A stretch of 64,000 nt of DNA from Chryseobacterium wanjuense. GTDB taxonomy: Bacteria > Bacteroidota > Bacteroidia > Flavobacteriales > Weeksellaceae. The stretch spans positions 248,001 through 312,000 of the forward strand of contig NZ_FOIU01000002.1 in NCBI RefSeq assembly GCF_900111495.1. Direction: 5' to 3'. Numbering within the stretch: position 1 is the first letter of the stretch; the number at the start of each line of letters is the position of its first letter. Below are positions 26,247-34,693 of the stretch, one piece after another. The notes beneath the pieces were generated by a model. It saw only the letters and a list, made by a program, of their open reading frames with translations. It searched no databases and had not been told where the DNA came from. A program made the position numbers and the translations under genes.

Positions 26247-26699
26247 TTATGATTTATTCATTTTTTCAGCGATTCTTCTTTTTCTTTTCCGTTCATAGAT
26301 GATTGATACTATTTTACCTCCAATCCATGAAAATGGGAAAAATGTAAGGAAAATAGAGATCTTATAGAATGTAGGGTGATACGGGAAAACAATCACATCC
26401 AACATGGCTATGAAAAGCATAATGAAACCGATAAGAATAGCGTAAGCTACTTTAGCGTATTTAACGATCATTGCTGTTGCAACTCCTCCAATTGTAGTTC
26501 CCAATCCGGAAATAAACAAAAGAAAACCAAAGAAAGCATCATTATTCCGCATACTTTGAAGAAATCTTTGCCAATGCTCAAACGGAGCAAAAGCTTCGAA
26601 AGTAACCCATTGCGGAAACACTCTTATACCAAGAGTAATAATAAGTCCGGCGATCCCAAGACCTACAATAACCGCCAATGTATTTCTAAAAAAGTTCAT
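26247..26699 (-). CDS. Four-helix inner-membrane protein of unknown function
   Basis: 150 residues with four hydrophobic segments (LAVIVGLGIAGLIITLGI; FFGFLLFISGLGTTIGGVA; AYAILIGFIMLFIAMLDVIV; ISIFLTFFPFSWIGGKIVS) and a strongly basic tail (YERKRKRRIAEK). It starts within the stop of ridA (TAATG), so it is translated with it. No family recognised. Confidence 0.7.
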   Translation of the reverse strand: MNFFRNTLAVIVGLGIAGLIITLGIRVFPQWVTFEAFAPFEHWQRFLQSMRNNDAFFGFLLFISGLGTTIGGVATAMIVKYAKVAYAILIGFIMLFIAMLDVIVFPYHPTFYKISIFLTFFPFSWIGGKIVSIIYERKRKRRIAEKMNKS

Positions 26700-27079
26700 T
26701 AATCCTGATGTGCAATCATAGAAATTTCGATATCAACGTTTTTTGGCAGACATGAAACCTGTACCGTTTCACGGGCAGGATAACTTTCTGCGTCTAGATA
26801 AGAAGCATAAATATCATTCATTACAGCAAAATCATCCATATTTTTAAGGAAGATCGTTGCTTTTACAACATTTTTAAAAGTCATTCCAGCTTCTGTAAGA
26901 ATAGCTTCAAGGTTTTTCATTACCTGATGCGTTTCTTTTTCAATTCCTTCCACTAACTTACCTGTTGCAGGATCTACAGGGATCTGACCGGAGATGTACA
27001 AAACACCATTTGCCATATTGGCTTGTGAATAAGGTCCGATAGCTGCAGGAGCATTTACAGTGTTGATTATTTTTTTCAT
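26699..27079 (-). CDS. ridA: RidA-family enamine/imine deaminase
   Basis: Hydrolyses the reactive 2-aminoacrylate and related imines released by PLP enzymes. 126 residues, exact family length. The signature is complete: IGPYSQANMANGVLYISGQIP at the N-terminus, then FLKNMDDFAVMNDIY and YPARETVQVSCLPKNVDIEI with the carboxylate-binding Arg in PARETV. A 1-bp overlap couples it to the downstream membrane protein. Confidence 0.95.
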   Translation of the reverse strand: MKKIINTVNAPAAIGPYSQANMANGVLYISGQIPVDPATGKLVEGIEKETHQVMKNLEAILTEAGMTFKNVVKATIFLKNMDDFAVMNDIYASYLDAESYPARETVQVSCLPKNVDIEISMIAHQD

Positions 27080-27147
27080 TAGAATTTATTTTGGGTGCAA
27101 ATATAAAATTTATATTCTATTTCTATAATCAAATATCAAATCTGATG

Positions 27148-29736
27148 CTAGAATGGTGCATTTGGTTGAGTAAAACTTCTGTCTTTGTACTTCAGGGCAT
27201 CACTTAAGATATTGGCTTTGATACCAATAAAGAAGTCATACACCTTATATTGACCGAACGGAACCCAGTTGAAATTAATGGTAAAACTTCGCTGATCTCT
27301 CGAAAAACCAATTCTCGTATATGCCAATTCTTTGGTCACCAGGTCGTAATGTGTGCTTCCGTTGATATTCCAGAAAGGAGTCAGCTTAAGACTTCCGTCC
27401 AGACCAATTGAAGCCAGTCTTGTCGGTGTTCTTGATGCTGTACTTCTCGTATAGGCGTAGTTGGCATTTACATTTAAAGTCCATGCCTGATCGAAGTGAG
27501 CGTAATTATCATCATCAAAATAATAATTTTCATTCCTGATCTCCCCTTTCGCTTTATATTTTTTAGCATAATCGGTTTTCTCACCAAACAATTCGCTGCT
27601 CAAAGGATACGACAGTTGTACATTGAATCCCTGAATACTAAAATATCCAAACTCTTCCGTACGGATTCCCGTCTCTTGCCCCGGAAGGTAAATAATTTTA
27701 TACGGATCAAGCGATAAACTTGTATTAACACTTAATTTATTATTAAAGAAAGAAGACTGCCCATTAATGGTAAAAATCGACCAAGGATGATCTTTCGCTG
27801 CAAAGTTGTAGCTTCCCGAAAGCCCCAATGATTCAAATATTTTAATTTTTTTCACACCTGTCGAATCACTTTTAGACTTTACTTTCATCTCGATATTGTT
27901 CCCGATATTGAATCCTAAAGCTCCCACCATTCCGCTTGACGGGCTTCCTACGATTCCTCCTTCAAAAATTGAATAAGGCGTCAAAGCACCATTCGCGTCA
28001 TAGTAATTTCTGTAATATCCAAACCCTGAACCTCCAAAATCAGGAGAATAAGTAAAGCCGATACTCGGCGTCATCATATGTCTTATTGCCTCAATTGTAG
28101 AACCTTTTCTGAATTTCAGCATTCCATATAAAGTGGTCTGAATACTTGCTGTCGTGGAGAATGTAGAATATCCCGTAACCCCCTTATCAGTTTCTGTCAC
28201 GACTTTATTCTGAAGAGGATCATAAAATTTATTAACGGTTTTCGTTGTTAAAGCATTATCAATATTAGCTCCTAAACTGAATGTGAAATATTTCGCAATT
28301 GTAGTATTGGTACCTAAAGCGATATTATTTTTCAGTCCTGTCTGCATTTTGTCCCACATTGCTGCTTTGAAAAGTTCGCCTTCGTCGGTCTGAACGTAAT
28401 TCGTTAAATTAATTCCCGTATTTACCGTTAAATTCTCCAGCAACCCCTGTCTTACCCCTGTTTTAGATTTAAATAAATAAAACTGATTGATCGCAATATT
28501 CATTTGTGGCAAACGAAGATCAGACAATCCTGTTGCAAAATTCTGAGAATAAGAAGCCGTTCCCGTGATGGTTATAGGAAGTTTTAAAAACCTTTTGGTA
28601 ATAGTTACGGTCGAGTTTTGCTGAGTGTTTAATACGTTTTGATTTAAAATATAATTGTTGTTCAGCGTATTGTTATAGAATTTTGTACTTACAATATCCA
28701 CTGAAGCAGAGAAGGTAAGGAAAGGATTTGCTTTCGTATCCTGGGTATGTCTCCATGCAATTCGGTAAGTTCCTGTCTTGCTGTAATCATCCAATCCTTT
28801 GATCCCACGAACCATCGTCCCAAAATCGGCTGAGAAATTCCCGGAATAACGATATTTTTTAACATAATTCATTTCCGGCCTCAGGTTCCAGCTTCCTTTG
28901 GTATAAAGGTCTGCAAGTACTTTAAGGTCAAAGTGTTCTCCGATCGGCTGATAATATCCTAAACCATTCAGGAAGAAACCAACATCCTGTCTTTCCCCGA
29001 AACTCGGAATCAGAATACCTGCCGATCTTTTATCCGAAAACGGCAAAATAGCGAAAGGCATGATCAAAGGAGTCGGAACATTTTCAATATACATCTGGAT
29101 AGGTCCTGAGATAATTGAAGATTTATTTTTTGTTTTTACCAATTTGATATTGGAAGCCTTTAGATAATAATCTGCTGCCGTATCTTTTTTCTTGATAAAA
29201 TAATCGTCTGTAGTATAGATGGCCCGTCTCATAGCAAAGACAGAATCATTATACTTTTTTGTTTTTTCGGCAACAATCACCCCTTCACTTTCCTCCGTTC
29301 GGGCATTGAATGCAATAGCCTGTTTGGTTTTTGTGTTGTACTGAAACTGATCTGTTTCGTACTTTTTCCCTGCCTGAGTGATCACTGCAGGCTCTATAAA
29401 TTTTCCTAAAGAATCCTGTTTTCCTCTTGCAAACATGAGATTTTTCTCTTCATCTATCGAGATATAATCTGCGTCTATCTGCACATCCTGATACTTTACC
29501 TGCGCATTTTTGTTCAGATAAATCATCTTTTTCTGGAAATCTCTACGGTTGTAATCTGCTTTCGTCTGAAGAACATCATCCAAAGCTTCTTTTTTCAGAA
29601 CAATGGTATCCTTTTTGGAAATAGTATCATTCACCGCATTTTTAGGCAATTTTTCAGGCGTTTCCTGTGCTAAAAAATTGTTAAAAATTAGGATAATTAA
29701 AATTTGTAATATATTTTTGAAGACGGTTTTGACCAA
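27148..29736 (-). CDS. lptD: LPS-assembly protein LptD (Bacteroidetes type)
   Basis: Outer-membrane barrel that inserts lipopolysaccharide in the outer leaflet. 862 residues: a signal peptide (LQILIILIFNNFLAQ), an OstA-like periplasmic jellyroll (ADYISIDEEKNLMFARGKQD; KYETDQFQYNTKTKQAIA) and a long C-terminal beta-barrel (PLIMPFAILPFSDKRSAG; SFGERQDVGFFLNGLGYY). The order lptD-ridA facing an amidase gene is familiar in flavobacteria. It is divergent from the amidase with a 65-bp gap. Confidence 0.88.
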   Translation of the reverse strand: MVKTVFKNILQILIILIFNNFLAQETPEKLPKNAVNDTISKKDTIVLKKEALDDVLQTKADYNRRDFQKKMIYLNKNAQVKYQDVQIDADYISIDEEKNLMFARGKQDSLGKFIEPAVITQAGKKYETDQFQYNTKTKQAIAFNARTEESEGVIVAEKTKKYNDSVFAMRRAIYTTDDYFIKKKDTAADYYLKASNIKLVKTKNKSSIISGPIQMYIENVPTPLIMPFAILPFSDKRSAGILIPSFGERQDVGFFLNGLGYYQPIGEHFDLKVLADLYTKGSWNLRPEMNYVKKYRYSGNFSADFGTMVRGIKGLDDYSKTGTYRIAWRHTQDTKANPFLTFSASVDIVSTKFYNNTLNNNYILNQNVLNTQQNSTVTITKRFLKLPITITGTASYSQNFATGLSDLRLPQMNIAINQFYLFKSKTGVRQGLLENLTVNTGINLTNYVQTDEGELFKAAMWDKMQTGLKNNIALGTNTTIAKYFTFSLGANIDNALTTKTVNKFYDPLQNKVVTETDKGVTGYSTFSTTASIQTTLYGMLKFRKGSTIEAIRHMMTPSIGFTYSPDFGGSGFGYYRNYYDANGALTPYSIFEGGIVGSPSSGMVGALGFNIGNNIEMKVKSKSDSTGVKKIKIFESLGLSGSYNFAAKDHPWSIFTINGQSSFFNNKLSVNTSLSLDPYKIIYLPGQETGIRTEEFGYFSIQGFNVQLSYPLSSELFGEKTDYAKKYKAKGEIRNENYYFDDDNYAHFDQAWTLNVNANYAYTRSTASRTPTRLASIGLDGSLKLTPFWNINGSTHYDLVTKELAYTRIGFSRDQRSFTINFNWVPFGQYKVYDFFIGIKANILSDALKYKDRSFTQPNAPF

Positions 29737-29801
29737 TTTTTTGTTTATATTTAATGTATATAATTAAGGCTCAAAATTAATATAATTTTTAAAACTGTAA
29801 G

Positions 29802-31088
29802 ATGCACAAAGTAAATTTTAGAATAATTTTATCATTTCTCTTCATACTTCTTAGCAACTTTATTTTTTCGCAAAAGAAATTTATCATTGTTTTAGATGCC
29901 GGACACGGGGGAAGCGATCATGGAGCAAACAGAACTTATGCCGATATCGGGAGGATTGCTGAAAAGGATGTTACTCTTGCTATTACCCTTAAAGTTGGGG
30001 CAATGCTTGAGAAAAATAAAGATTTTAAAGTAATTTATACCAGAAAAATCGACGAATATCCATCACTTTCGGATAGAACCAATCTTGCCAACAGAAGCAA
30101 AGCGGATCTTTTTGTATCGATTCACTGTAATTCTGCAGTAAGAAATTCAGCGTACGGAACGGAAACTTATGTACAGGGGCCGGATCAGAACGATACCAAT
30201 CTTGAAGTGGCAAAAAGGGAAAATGACGTGATCTTTTTAGACGAAAAAGATAAACAGACCTTTGGATCTTACGACCCGAGCTCTCCGGAATCTTTGATTG
30301 CCCTGAAACTTCAGCAAAGCAAATATCTGGAATCAAGTCTGCTTTTGGGAGGATTGGTTGAAGATAATTTTGTAAATAAAGACAAAAGATTTTCAAGAGG
30401 CGTTTTTCAGAAAAACTTACACGTGCTTCGTATGAATGCGATGCCTTCGGTACTTATTGAGACCGGATTCATCAACCATCCGGAAGAAAGCCATTATCTG
30501 GCATCTGATAAAGGGCAGACCGAAATTGCAGAAAGTATCTTCAATGCAATTATTGATTATAAAAAAGCGGTAGACAGAAAATCAGGAGGTCCTGTGATAA
30601 CGAAAAAACCTGAACCGGACAGATTAGCTGAAATTGCTTTGAAAAATGATTTCAGAATCCTCCTTTTAAGCTCACCGACAAAATATAATGAAGGAGATCC
30701 TGCATTGAAAGGACTTAATTATATTCTTCCTATCAAAGAAAACGGACAATACAAATATTATTACGGAGTAACGAATCTTGCTTCCGTAAGAGATATCAAT
30801 ATTAAAACTGCGAAAGATGCAGGCTTCAGAAATGCGTATGCCGTAGGATTTATGCCTAATCAAAAATTCAACAGCGGCTACTACACCTTAGAGGTCTATG
30901 CCGGTGACAAACTGAACGGAAATTCGTTTATCCTGCAAACCTTAAAAGATGTAGAAAGAAACAAAGAAGACGGCGTATTCTACTATACCTACGGAAAAGT
31001 GTATACTCTGGAAGATGCAGTGAAGCTACAAAAAGATATTGAAGCTAAGGGAATTAAGAATTCCGTGATTCAAAAAGTATCTAAATAA
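29802..31088 (+). CDS. N-acetylmuramoyl-L-alanine amidase (Amidase_3)
   Basis: Cleaves the lactyl-peptide bond of peptidoglycan during cell separation. Signal peptide at residues 1-24, then the zinc-amidase domain: DAGHGGSDHGA (His35), AEKDVTLAI (Glu), VSIHCNSA (His) and LIETGFINH (catalytic Glu). The insertion between the last two motifs (LLLGGLVEDNF, RGVFQKNLHVLR) is usual for AmiC types. The C-terminal ~140 residues contain an SPOR-like repeat (YYTLEVYAGDK, YGKVYTLEDAVKLQKD), expected to bind denuded glycan. 428 residues. Confidence 0.92.
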   Translation: MHKVNFRIILSFLFILLSNFIFSQKKFIIVLDAGHGGSDHGANRTYADIGRIAEKDVTLAITLKVGAMLEKNKDFKVIYTRKIDEYPSLSDRTNLANRSKADLFVSIHCNSAVRNSAYGTETYVQGPDQNDTNLEVAKRENDVIFLDEKDKQTFGSYDPSSPESLIALKLQQSKYLESSLLLGGLVEDNFVNKDKRFSRGVFQKNLHVLRMNAMPSVLIETGFINHPEESHYLASDKGQTEIAESIFNAIIDYKKAVDRKSGGPVITKKPEPDRLAEIALKNDFRILLLSSPTKYNEGDPALKGLNYILPIKENGQYKYYYGVTNLASVRDINIKTAKDAGFRNAYAVGFMPNQKFNSGYYTLEVYAGDKLNGNSFILQTLKDVERNKEDGVFYYTYGKVYTLEDAVKLQKDIEAKGIKNSVIQKVSK

Positions 31089-31100
31089 TATAAAATAATT

Positions 31101-31130
31101 TTGAAGTTAAAAAGTTAATTATTACTTTTG
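31101..31130 (+). promoter_or_regulatory. Promoter of the first tRNA-Glu
   Basis: TTG (31101-31103), 19-nt spacer, TACTTTTG (31123-31130): a full Bacteroidetes consensus match ending 14 nt before the tRNA 5' end. Confidence 0.8.
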
Positions 31131-31144
31131 CAACCTCAAAATTC

Positions 31145-31216
31145 GGCCTATTCGTCTAGTGGTTAGGACTCAAGATTTTCATTCTTGCAACAGGGGTTCG
31201 ATTCCCCTATAGGCTA
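31145..31216 (+). tRNA. tRNA-Glu (TTC anticodon)
   Basis: A 72-nt cloverleaf: D-arm GTCTAGTGGTTAGGAC, anticodon stem CAAGA/TCTTG with loop TTTTCAT (anticodon TTC), T-arm AGGGGTTCGATTCCCCT. CCA is not encoded. Its anticodon stem and acceptor differ from the two copies near 34.1 kb. Confidence 0.95.
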
Positions 31217-31232
31217 CTAAACTACACCACCC

Positions 31233-31268
31233 AATCCCTGATCAATACAAAGTTCAGGGATTTTTTTA
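31233..31268 (+). terminator. Terminator after tRNA-Glu
   Basis: 9-bp stem AATCCCTGA/TCAGGGATT (31233-31241, 31254-31262) followed by T-rich sequence. Confidence 0.85.
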
Positions 31269-31810
31269 TTCCAAAAGGCAGCGGAATCTCCACGGATTTA
31301 AAAGAACATTCGGACAAGACGAATTCCGAATTTTTATTTTTGATTTCACAAATTTATCTCTTCCCTTAGATTTTGACATTCTCAACCTTCTAGCATCTAT
31401 ACCACAAACCTGTCATAAGATCACTACAATAAAAACTATACACGTAGAGACTTTCTTGTAGTATTTTTAGTACAAACATATAGTATGATTGGTACAAACA
31501 AGATGATCTTAACAATAATAATTAGTATAATTTTGGTACAGGAATAAAAAAACATAATAACAAAAAGACTCATAACCATACTGCTTATAGGAAATCACCA
31601 GAATTACTTAATAATTAATTCATACAATTCTTAATAAATAACTCTACTTAACCAGTAGAAAATATCTTCTACACCAATTTACCAAATACACAAAAACCAG
31701 AATTGCAGAAAACAACTTTTGGCATCGTTAAGAACATAACGGTATATCTATAACCAGAACGAGTATGGTCTTCTTATCCTATTTTAATTAAATTTTAAAA
31801 CCTTGATACA
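31269..31810 (+). other. Intergenic region without recognisable genes
   Basis: About 540 bp, AT-rich. TAATTTTG at 31528-31535 fits a promoter -7 element but has no TTG partner at 19-20 nt. No ORF, tRNA or hairpin with a T-tract was seen. It may carry the regulatory region of the exported protein gene at 31811. Confidence 0.4.
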
Positions 31811-32821
31811 ATGAGAAAATTATTTGTACTTGCTATGGTATCTTTTTCTGTGCAGATCTTCGCGCAAGTAGGCGTCAATACCACAGCACCTTCCGCTTCT
31901 TTTGACATTACAGCTAAAGAACCTACCGGAACGTCCACTACAGTAGATGGCGTTTTAGTTCCGAGAGTCGACAGACAGCGTGCTCAGAGCATGACCTCAG
32001 TACCCACTTCTACAATGATTTATGTAAACAACATTGCTACAGGAAGTGCTACAGGAACAACCGCCAATGTAGATACCATAGGATTTTACTATTTTGATGG
32101 AACAGTATGGGTGAAAATGGCTACAGGAAACGGAGTTAACATTTACAATGCCGACGGAAGCCTTGCAGGCGTAAGAAATGTAAACTTAAACGGAAACAAC
32201 TTAGGATTCACAGGAACCGGAAACGTAGGGGTGGGTATTGCTACTCCAACGGCAAAACTGGAAATAGCATCGGGTACAAACGGTACTTCAGGATTGAAAT
32301 TTTCTAACATCAACAATTCTACTGCGGCTACAGCTAACGCTTCTGCTTTAGGGATAGATGCTGCCGGAAATGTAGTGGTTCAGAGTGCTGCACCAATACA
32401 AACAAGATTTGTTTCATACCCTGTTAATGCTACGGTTACAGAAAGCCCAACGCTTCAGATAGGAACATTAGAATTTAAAGTAATACCGGGGCAATGTTCT
32501 TCACCAGGAACAGGTCCCTATACAACAATACAAGCCAGATCAATTACTGGAGCTAATAATATTGGAATTGTTCATGGGCAATATGGCACATCACAAGCTA
32601 CTGGTCAAGGTGGGTTCCAACTCAATTATCCTATTACAGTAGGAACTTCTTTCTCAACTGTTCCAGCAACATATATTGACTGTTACAATGATGGTCATAG
32701 TCAGTTCATGTACTTTTCCTACACTGACCAGACTTATTACAGAATCAATTATCATATAGCTGACGGAGATTCTTTAGGCTTCGGAGGACAAGGCTATATT
32801 TTTGTGGAATACCAGAAATAA
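31811..32821 (+). CDS. Secreted cell-surface protein of the GVGVNTT type
   Basis: 336 residues with a signal peptide (MRKLFVLAMVSFSVQIFAQ) directly followed by VGVNTTAPSASFDITAKEP, the N-terminal signature of a large group of flavobacterial exported proteins. The middle has GNVGVGIATPTAKLEIAS, typical of fibre- or tail-spike-like repeat proteins, and a beta-rich C-terminal domain (FQLNYPITVG; GQGYIFVEYQK). No T9SS sorting domain is seen. It is a stand-alone gene with a terminator downstream. Exact function unknown; a surface fibre is a reasonable inference. Confidence 0.75.
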   Translation: MRKLFVLAMVSFSVQIFAQVGVNTTAPSASFDITAKEPTGTSTTVDGVLVPRVDRQRAQSMTSVPTSTMIYVNNIATGSATGTTANVDTIGFYYFDGTVWVKMATGNGVNIYNADGSLAGVRNVNLNGNNLGFTGTGNVGVGIATPTAKLEIASGTNGTSGLKFSNINNSTAATANASALGIDAAGNVVVQSAAPIQTRFVSYPVNATVTESPTLQIGTLEFKVIPGQCSSPGTGPYTTIQARSITGANNIGIVHGQYGTSQATGQGGFQLNYPITVGTSFSTVPATYIDCYNDGHSQFMYFSYTDQTYYRINYHIADGDSLGFGGQGYIFVEYQK

Positions 32822-32931
32822 TTAAGGATATCGATTTTAAAAACATAAAAATAAATAAGTGAAGAAAAAGTTTATTCAGCTTGTTAAATCTTGCGTAAAT
32901 GAATCATAGAATGTAAAATTTCCTTCTAATA

Positions 32932-32966
32932 AATACCAGAGGTTTCCCTCCTTTGGTATTTTTTGT
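32932..32966 (+). terminator. Terminator after the surface-protein gene
   Basis: 11-bp stem (32932-32942 with 32950-32960, one G-T pair), loop TTTCCCT, then six T. Confidence 0.8.
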
Positions 32967-32983
32967 TGTTACATTTACAGCAT

Positions 32984-33015
32984 AAAAAATCTCCAGTGCT
33001 TTTTCACTGGAGATT
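32984..33015 (-). terminator. Minus-strand terminator of a decayed gene
   Basis: Perfect 11-bp stem (32988-32998 with 33005-33015) with CTTTTT loop; the A-run at 32984-32989 makes a U-tract on the minus strand. It lies just past a reading frame at 33041-33190 that has no start codon. Confidence 0.75.
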
Positions 33016-33040
33016 ATAAATATCTTCAAGCTTTGTAAAC

Positions 33041-33190
33041 TTACTTGCTTCTCAAACAGAAAAGAATGATAGTATCTCTAGGCTTGTTACATTTGCACAT
33101 AGTGGTACTGAATTCTGTTTTCCAGTATTCATTGTACTTCTTCTCCCCTACAAATTTTAATTTGGGACTGATTATTTTAATAAATATAAC
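33041..33190 (-). pseudogene. 49-codon minus-strand gene remnant
   Basis: Read on the minus strand, the frame after a TAG at 33191 gives VIFIKIISPKLKFVGEKKYN then EYWKTEFSTTMCKCNKPRDT and IILFCLRSK before a stop at 33041. The composition is protein-like and a good terminator follows, but there is no ATG, GTG or TTG until Met31. I take it to be the 3' end of a lost gene; the family is unknown. Confidence 0.35.
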
Positions 33191-33312
33191 CTAACCGACA
33201 GCTAAATTATTCGTTAATTTTTTAATATGAAAAAAACTTCACCCTACAATTGAAGTAAAAATTGTCAGTAATTGACCTATAAATAATTTTCATTCCAAGA
33301 TAAATTATTGTT

Positions 33313-33341
33313 TTGTTTCAAAGAAAAAAATATTATCTTTG
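33313..33341 (+). promoter_or_regulatory. Promoter of the 33424 gene
   Basis: TTG (33313-33315), 18-nt spacer, TATCTTTG (33334-33341). Gives a leader of about 75 nt. Confidence 0.7.
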
Positions 33342-33423
33342 CACCTCCTTAAAGGGGATTACAAGCTTTTAAAGAGATTTGGAATCGGAATAATTCCTCA
33401 AAAAGGACATTAAATTTTATATC

Positions 33424-33744
33424 ATGCCGGATTTAAAAATACAAGAAGCGAAATTGCTTTTTAAGAAAATCCACTCTAACCCAAAAAGTTACGATTTAAA
33501 AATCAATGAAGATGGGATAACAGGCAGAGATGATAAAATAAGTTTCAGACTTTACAGGACCGGAGAAAGGGTCGCTTTTGAAGTAACGATTGACGGACTT
33601 ACCTTCACCAATACTACTGGAGAATGGAACAACGCTATGATCATGCTCACCAGTACGATCAAGAAAATAGAAAGAGAAGAAGAGAATTTTAAAATAGAAC
33701 AAGCGATTGATAAACTGAGAAAATATTTATCAGAAGAAAATTAA
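33424..33744 (+). CDS. Conserved hypothetical protein upstream of rpsT
   Basis: 106 residues, soluble, alpha/beta: a helix (IQEAKLLFKKIHSN), a beta-rich middle (ITGRDDKISFRLYRTGERVA) and a C-terminal coiled helix (IKKIEREEENFKIEQAIDKL). No family recognised. It has its own promoter, and the S20 gene has another between them. Confidence 0.65.
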   Translation: MPDLKIQEAKLLFKKIHSNPKSYDLKINEDGITGRDDKISFRLYRTGERVAFEVTIDGLTFTNTTGEWNNAMIMLTSTIKKIEREEENFKIEQAIDKLRKYLSEEN

Positions 33745-33761
33745 AAAATTTTTAAGATAAA

Positions 33762-33793
33762 TTTGGTGAATAAAAAAAAAGTTTATACTTTTG
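33762..33793 (+). promoter_or_regulatory. Promoter of rpsT
   Basis: TTTG (33762-33765) and TACTTTTG (33786-33793) with 20-nt spacing. Transcription would start near 33800, only ~12 nt before the S20 ATG. Confidence 0.75.
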
Positions 33794-33811
33794 CACTCAC
33801 ATTTGAACGAT

Positions 33812-34066
33812 ATGGCAAATCATAAATCAGCATTAAAAAGAATTAGACAAAACGAAGTAAGAAAACTTCGTAACAGATACTACCACAAGACTGCTAGAAC
33901 AGCAATGAAAGTATTGAGAAATGAAGAAGATAAAGCTGCTGCTGCAGAGCAATTGCCAAAGGTTATCTCTTTGTTGGATAAATTAGCTAAGAAAAATATC
34001 ATCCACAAAAACAAAGCGGCTAACTTGAAAAGCAAATTAACTAAGCACGTTAATAAACTAGCTTAA
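33812..34066 (+). CDS. rpsT: 30S ribosomal protein S20
   Basis: 84 residues, entirely helical and basic: [20 protein letters not shown] at the N-terminus and [20 protein letters not shown] near the end, the S20 signature. ATG 33812 is chosen because MANHKSA is the standard N-terminus; the upstream TTG would fall in the promoter. tRNA-Glu follows 11 nt after the stop. Confidence 0.97.
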   Translation: MANHKSALKRIRQNEVRKLRNRYYHKTARTAMKVLRNEEDKAAAAEQLPKVISLLDKLAKKNIIHKNKAANLKSKLTKHVNKLA

Positions 34067-34077
34067 TAAGTATAGTT

Positions 34078-34149
34078 GGCCCGTTCGTCTATCGGTTAGG
34101 ACCTCAGATTTTCATTCTGGTAAGAGGGGTTCGATTCCCCTACGGGCTA
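34078..34149 (+). tRNA. tRNA-Glu (TTC anticodon), copy 1 of an identical pair
   Basis: 72 nt, anticodon loop TTTTCAT, T-arm AGGGGTTCGATTCCCCT, acceptor GGCCCGT/ACGGGCT. It is 11 nt after rpsT with no terminator between, so it is probably processed from the rpsT transcript. CCA not encoded. Confidence 0.96.
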
Positions 34150-34238
34150 CAAATAATCACTGCTAACCAAGTGGTTGTTATAAGAGTTGTAAACTTATAA
34201 AAACAAAAAACTAACCCGTTATTTTAACGTTGGTAGAT

Positions 34239-34310
34239 GGCCCGTTCGTCTATCGGTTAGGACCTCAGATTTTCATTCTGGTAAGAGGGGTTCGATTCCC
34301 CTACGGGCTA
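34239..34310 (+). tRNA. tRNA-Glu (TTC anticodon), copy 2
   Basis: Identical in sequence to the copy at 34078, after an 89-nt spacer. A terminator begins 4 nt after its 3' end. Confidence 0.96.
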
Positions 34311-34313
34311 CTT

Positions 34314-34348
34314 AAAAAGAGATTCATTTTTTTGGATCTCTTTTTTTA
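34314..34348 (+). terminator. Terminator of the rpsT/tRNA-Glu unit
   Basis: 12-bp A/T-heavy stem with GAGAT/ATCTC core and a T-rich loop, then seven T. The 283 bp that follow (to 34631) contain nothing recognisable. Confidence 0.85.
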
Positions 34349-34631
34349 TTTCTCTTTATGGTGAATTAGTTTTACCGTCATTTATTTTCAAATTTAAATA
34401 TCATAATTTTTTAATTTTCTAATCAATTTCTCTATCTAGACCCCTTATTTGGTATTTCAGTTTGCCCATTCATTCACATTTCCTAAGTATTTGTCTCGTA
34501 GAATATTCTTGATAAGTAAGATTTTGGTTAAAATTGTTCTAAATACTACTTAATCAATTTATCATTCAACAGTAAAAAAATATGGTTTTTAACGCCTTGT
34601 TCTATTCTCTAGAGCCATCAATTAAATTAAC

Positions 34632-34666
34632 AAAAAAAGCCCCCACCAAAGGCAAAAGGTGGAGGC
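34632..34666 (-). terminator. Terminator of the cobalamin-uptake operon
   Basis: On the minus strand, stem GCCTCCACC/GGTGGGGGC with TTTTGCCTTT loop is followed by seven T. Confidence 0.85.
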
Positions 34667-34693
34667 AAACAAAATTGGATATGCTACTAAAGA

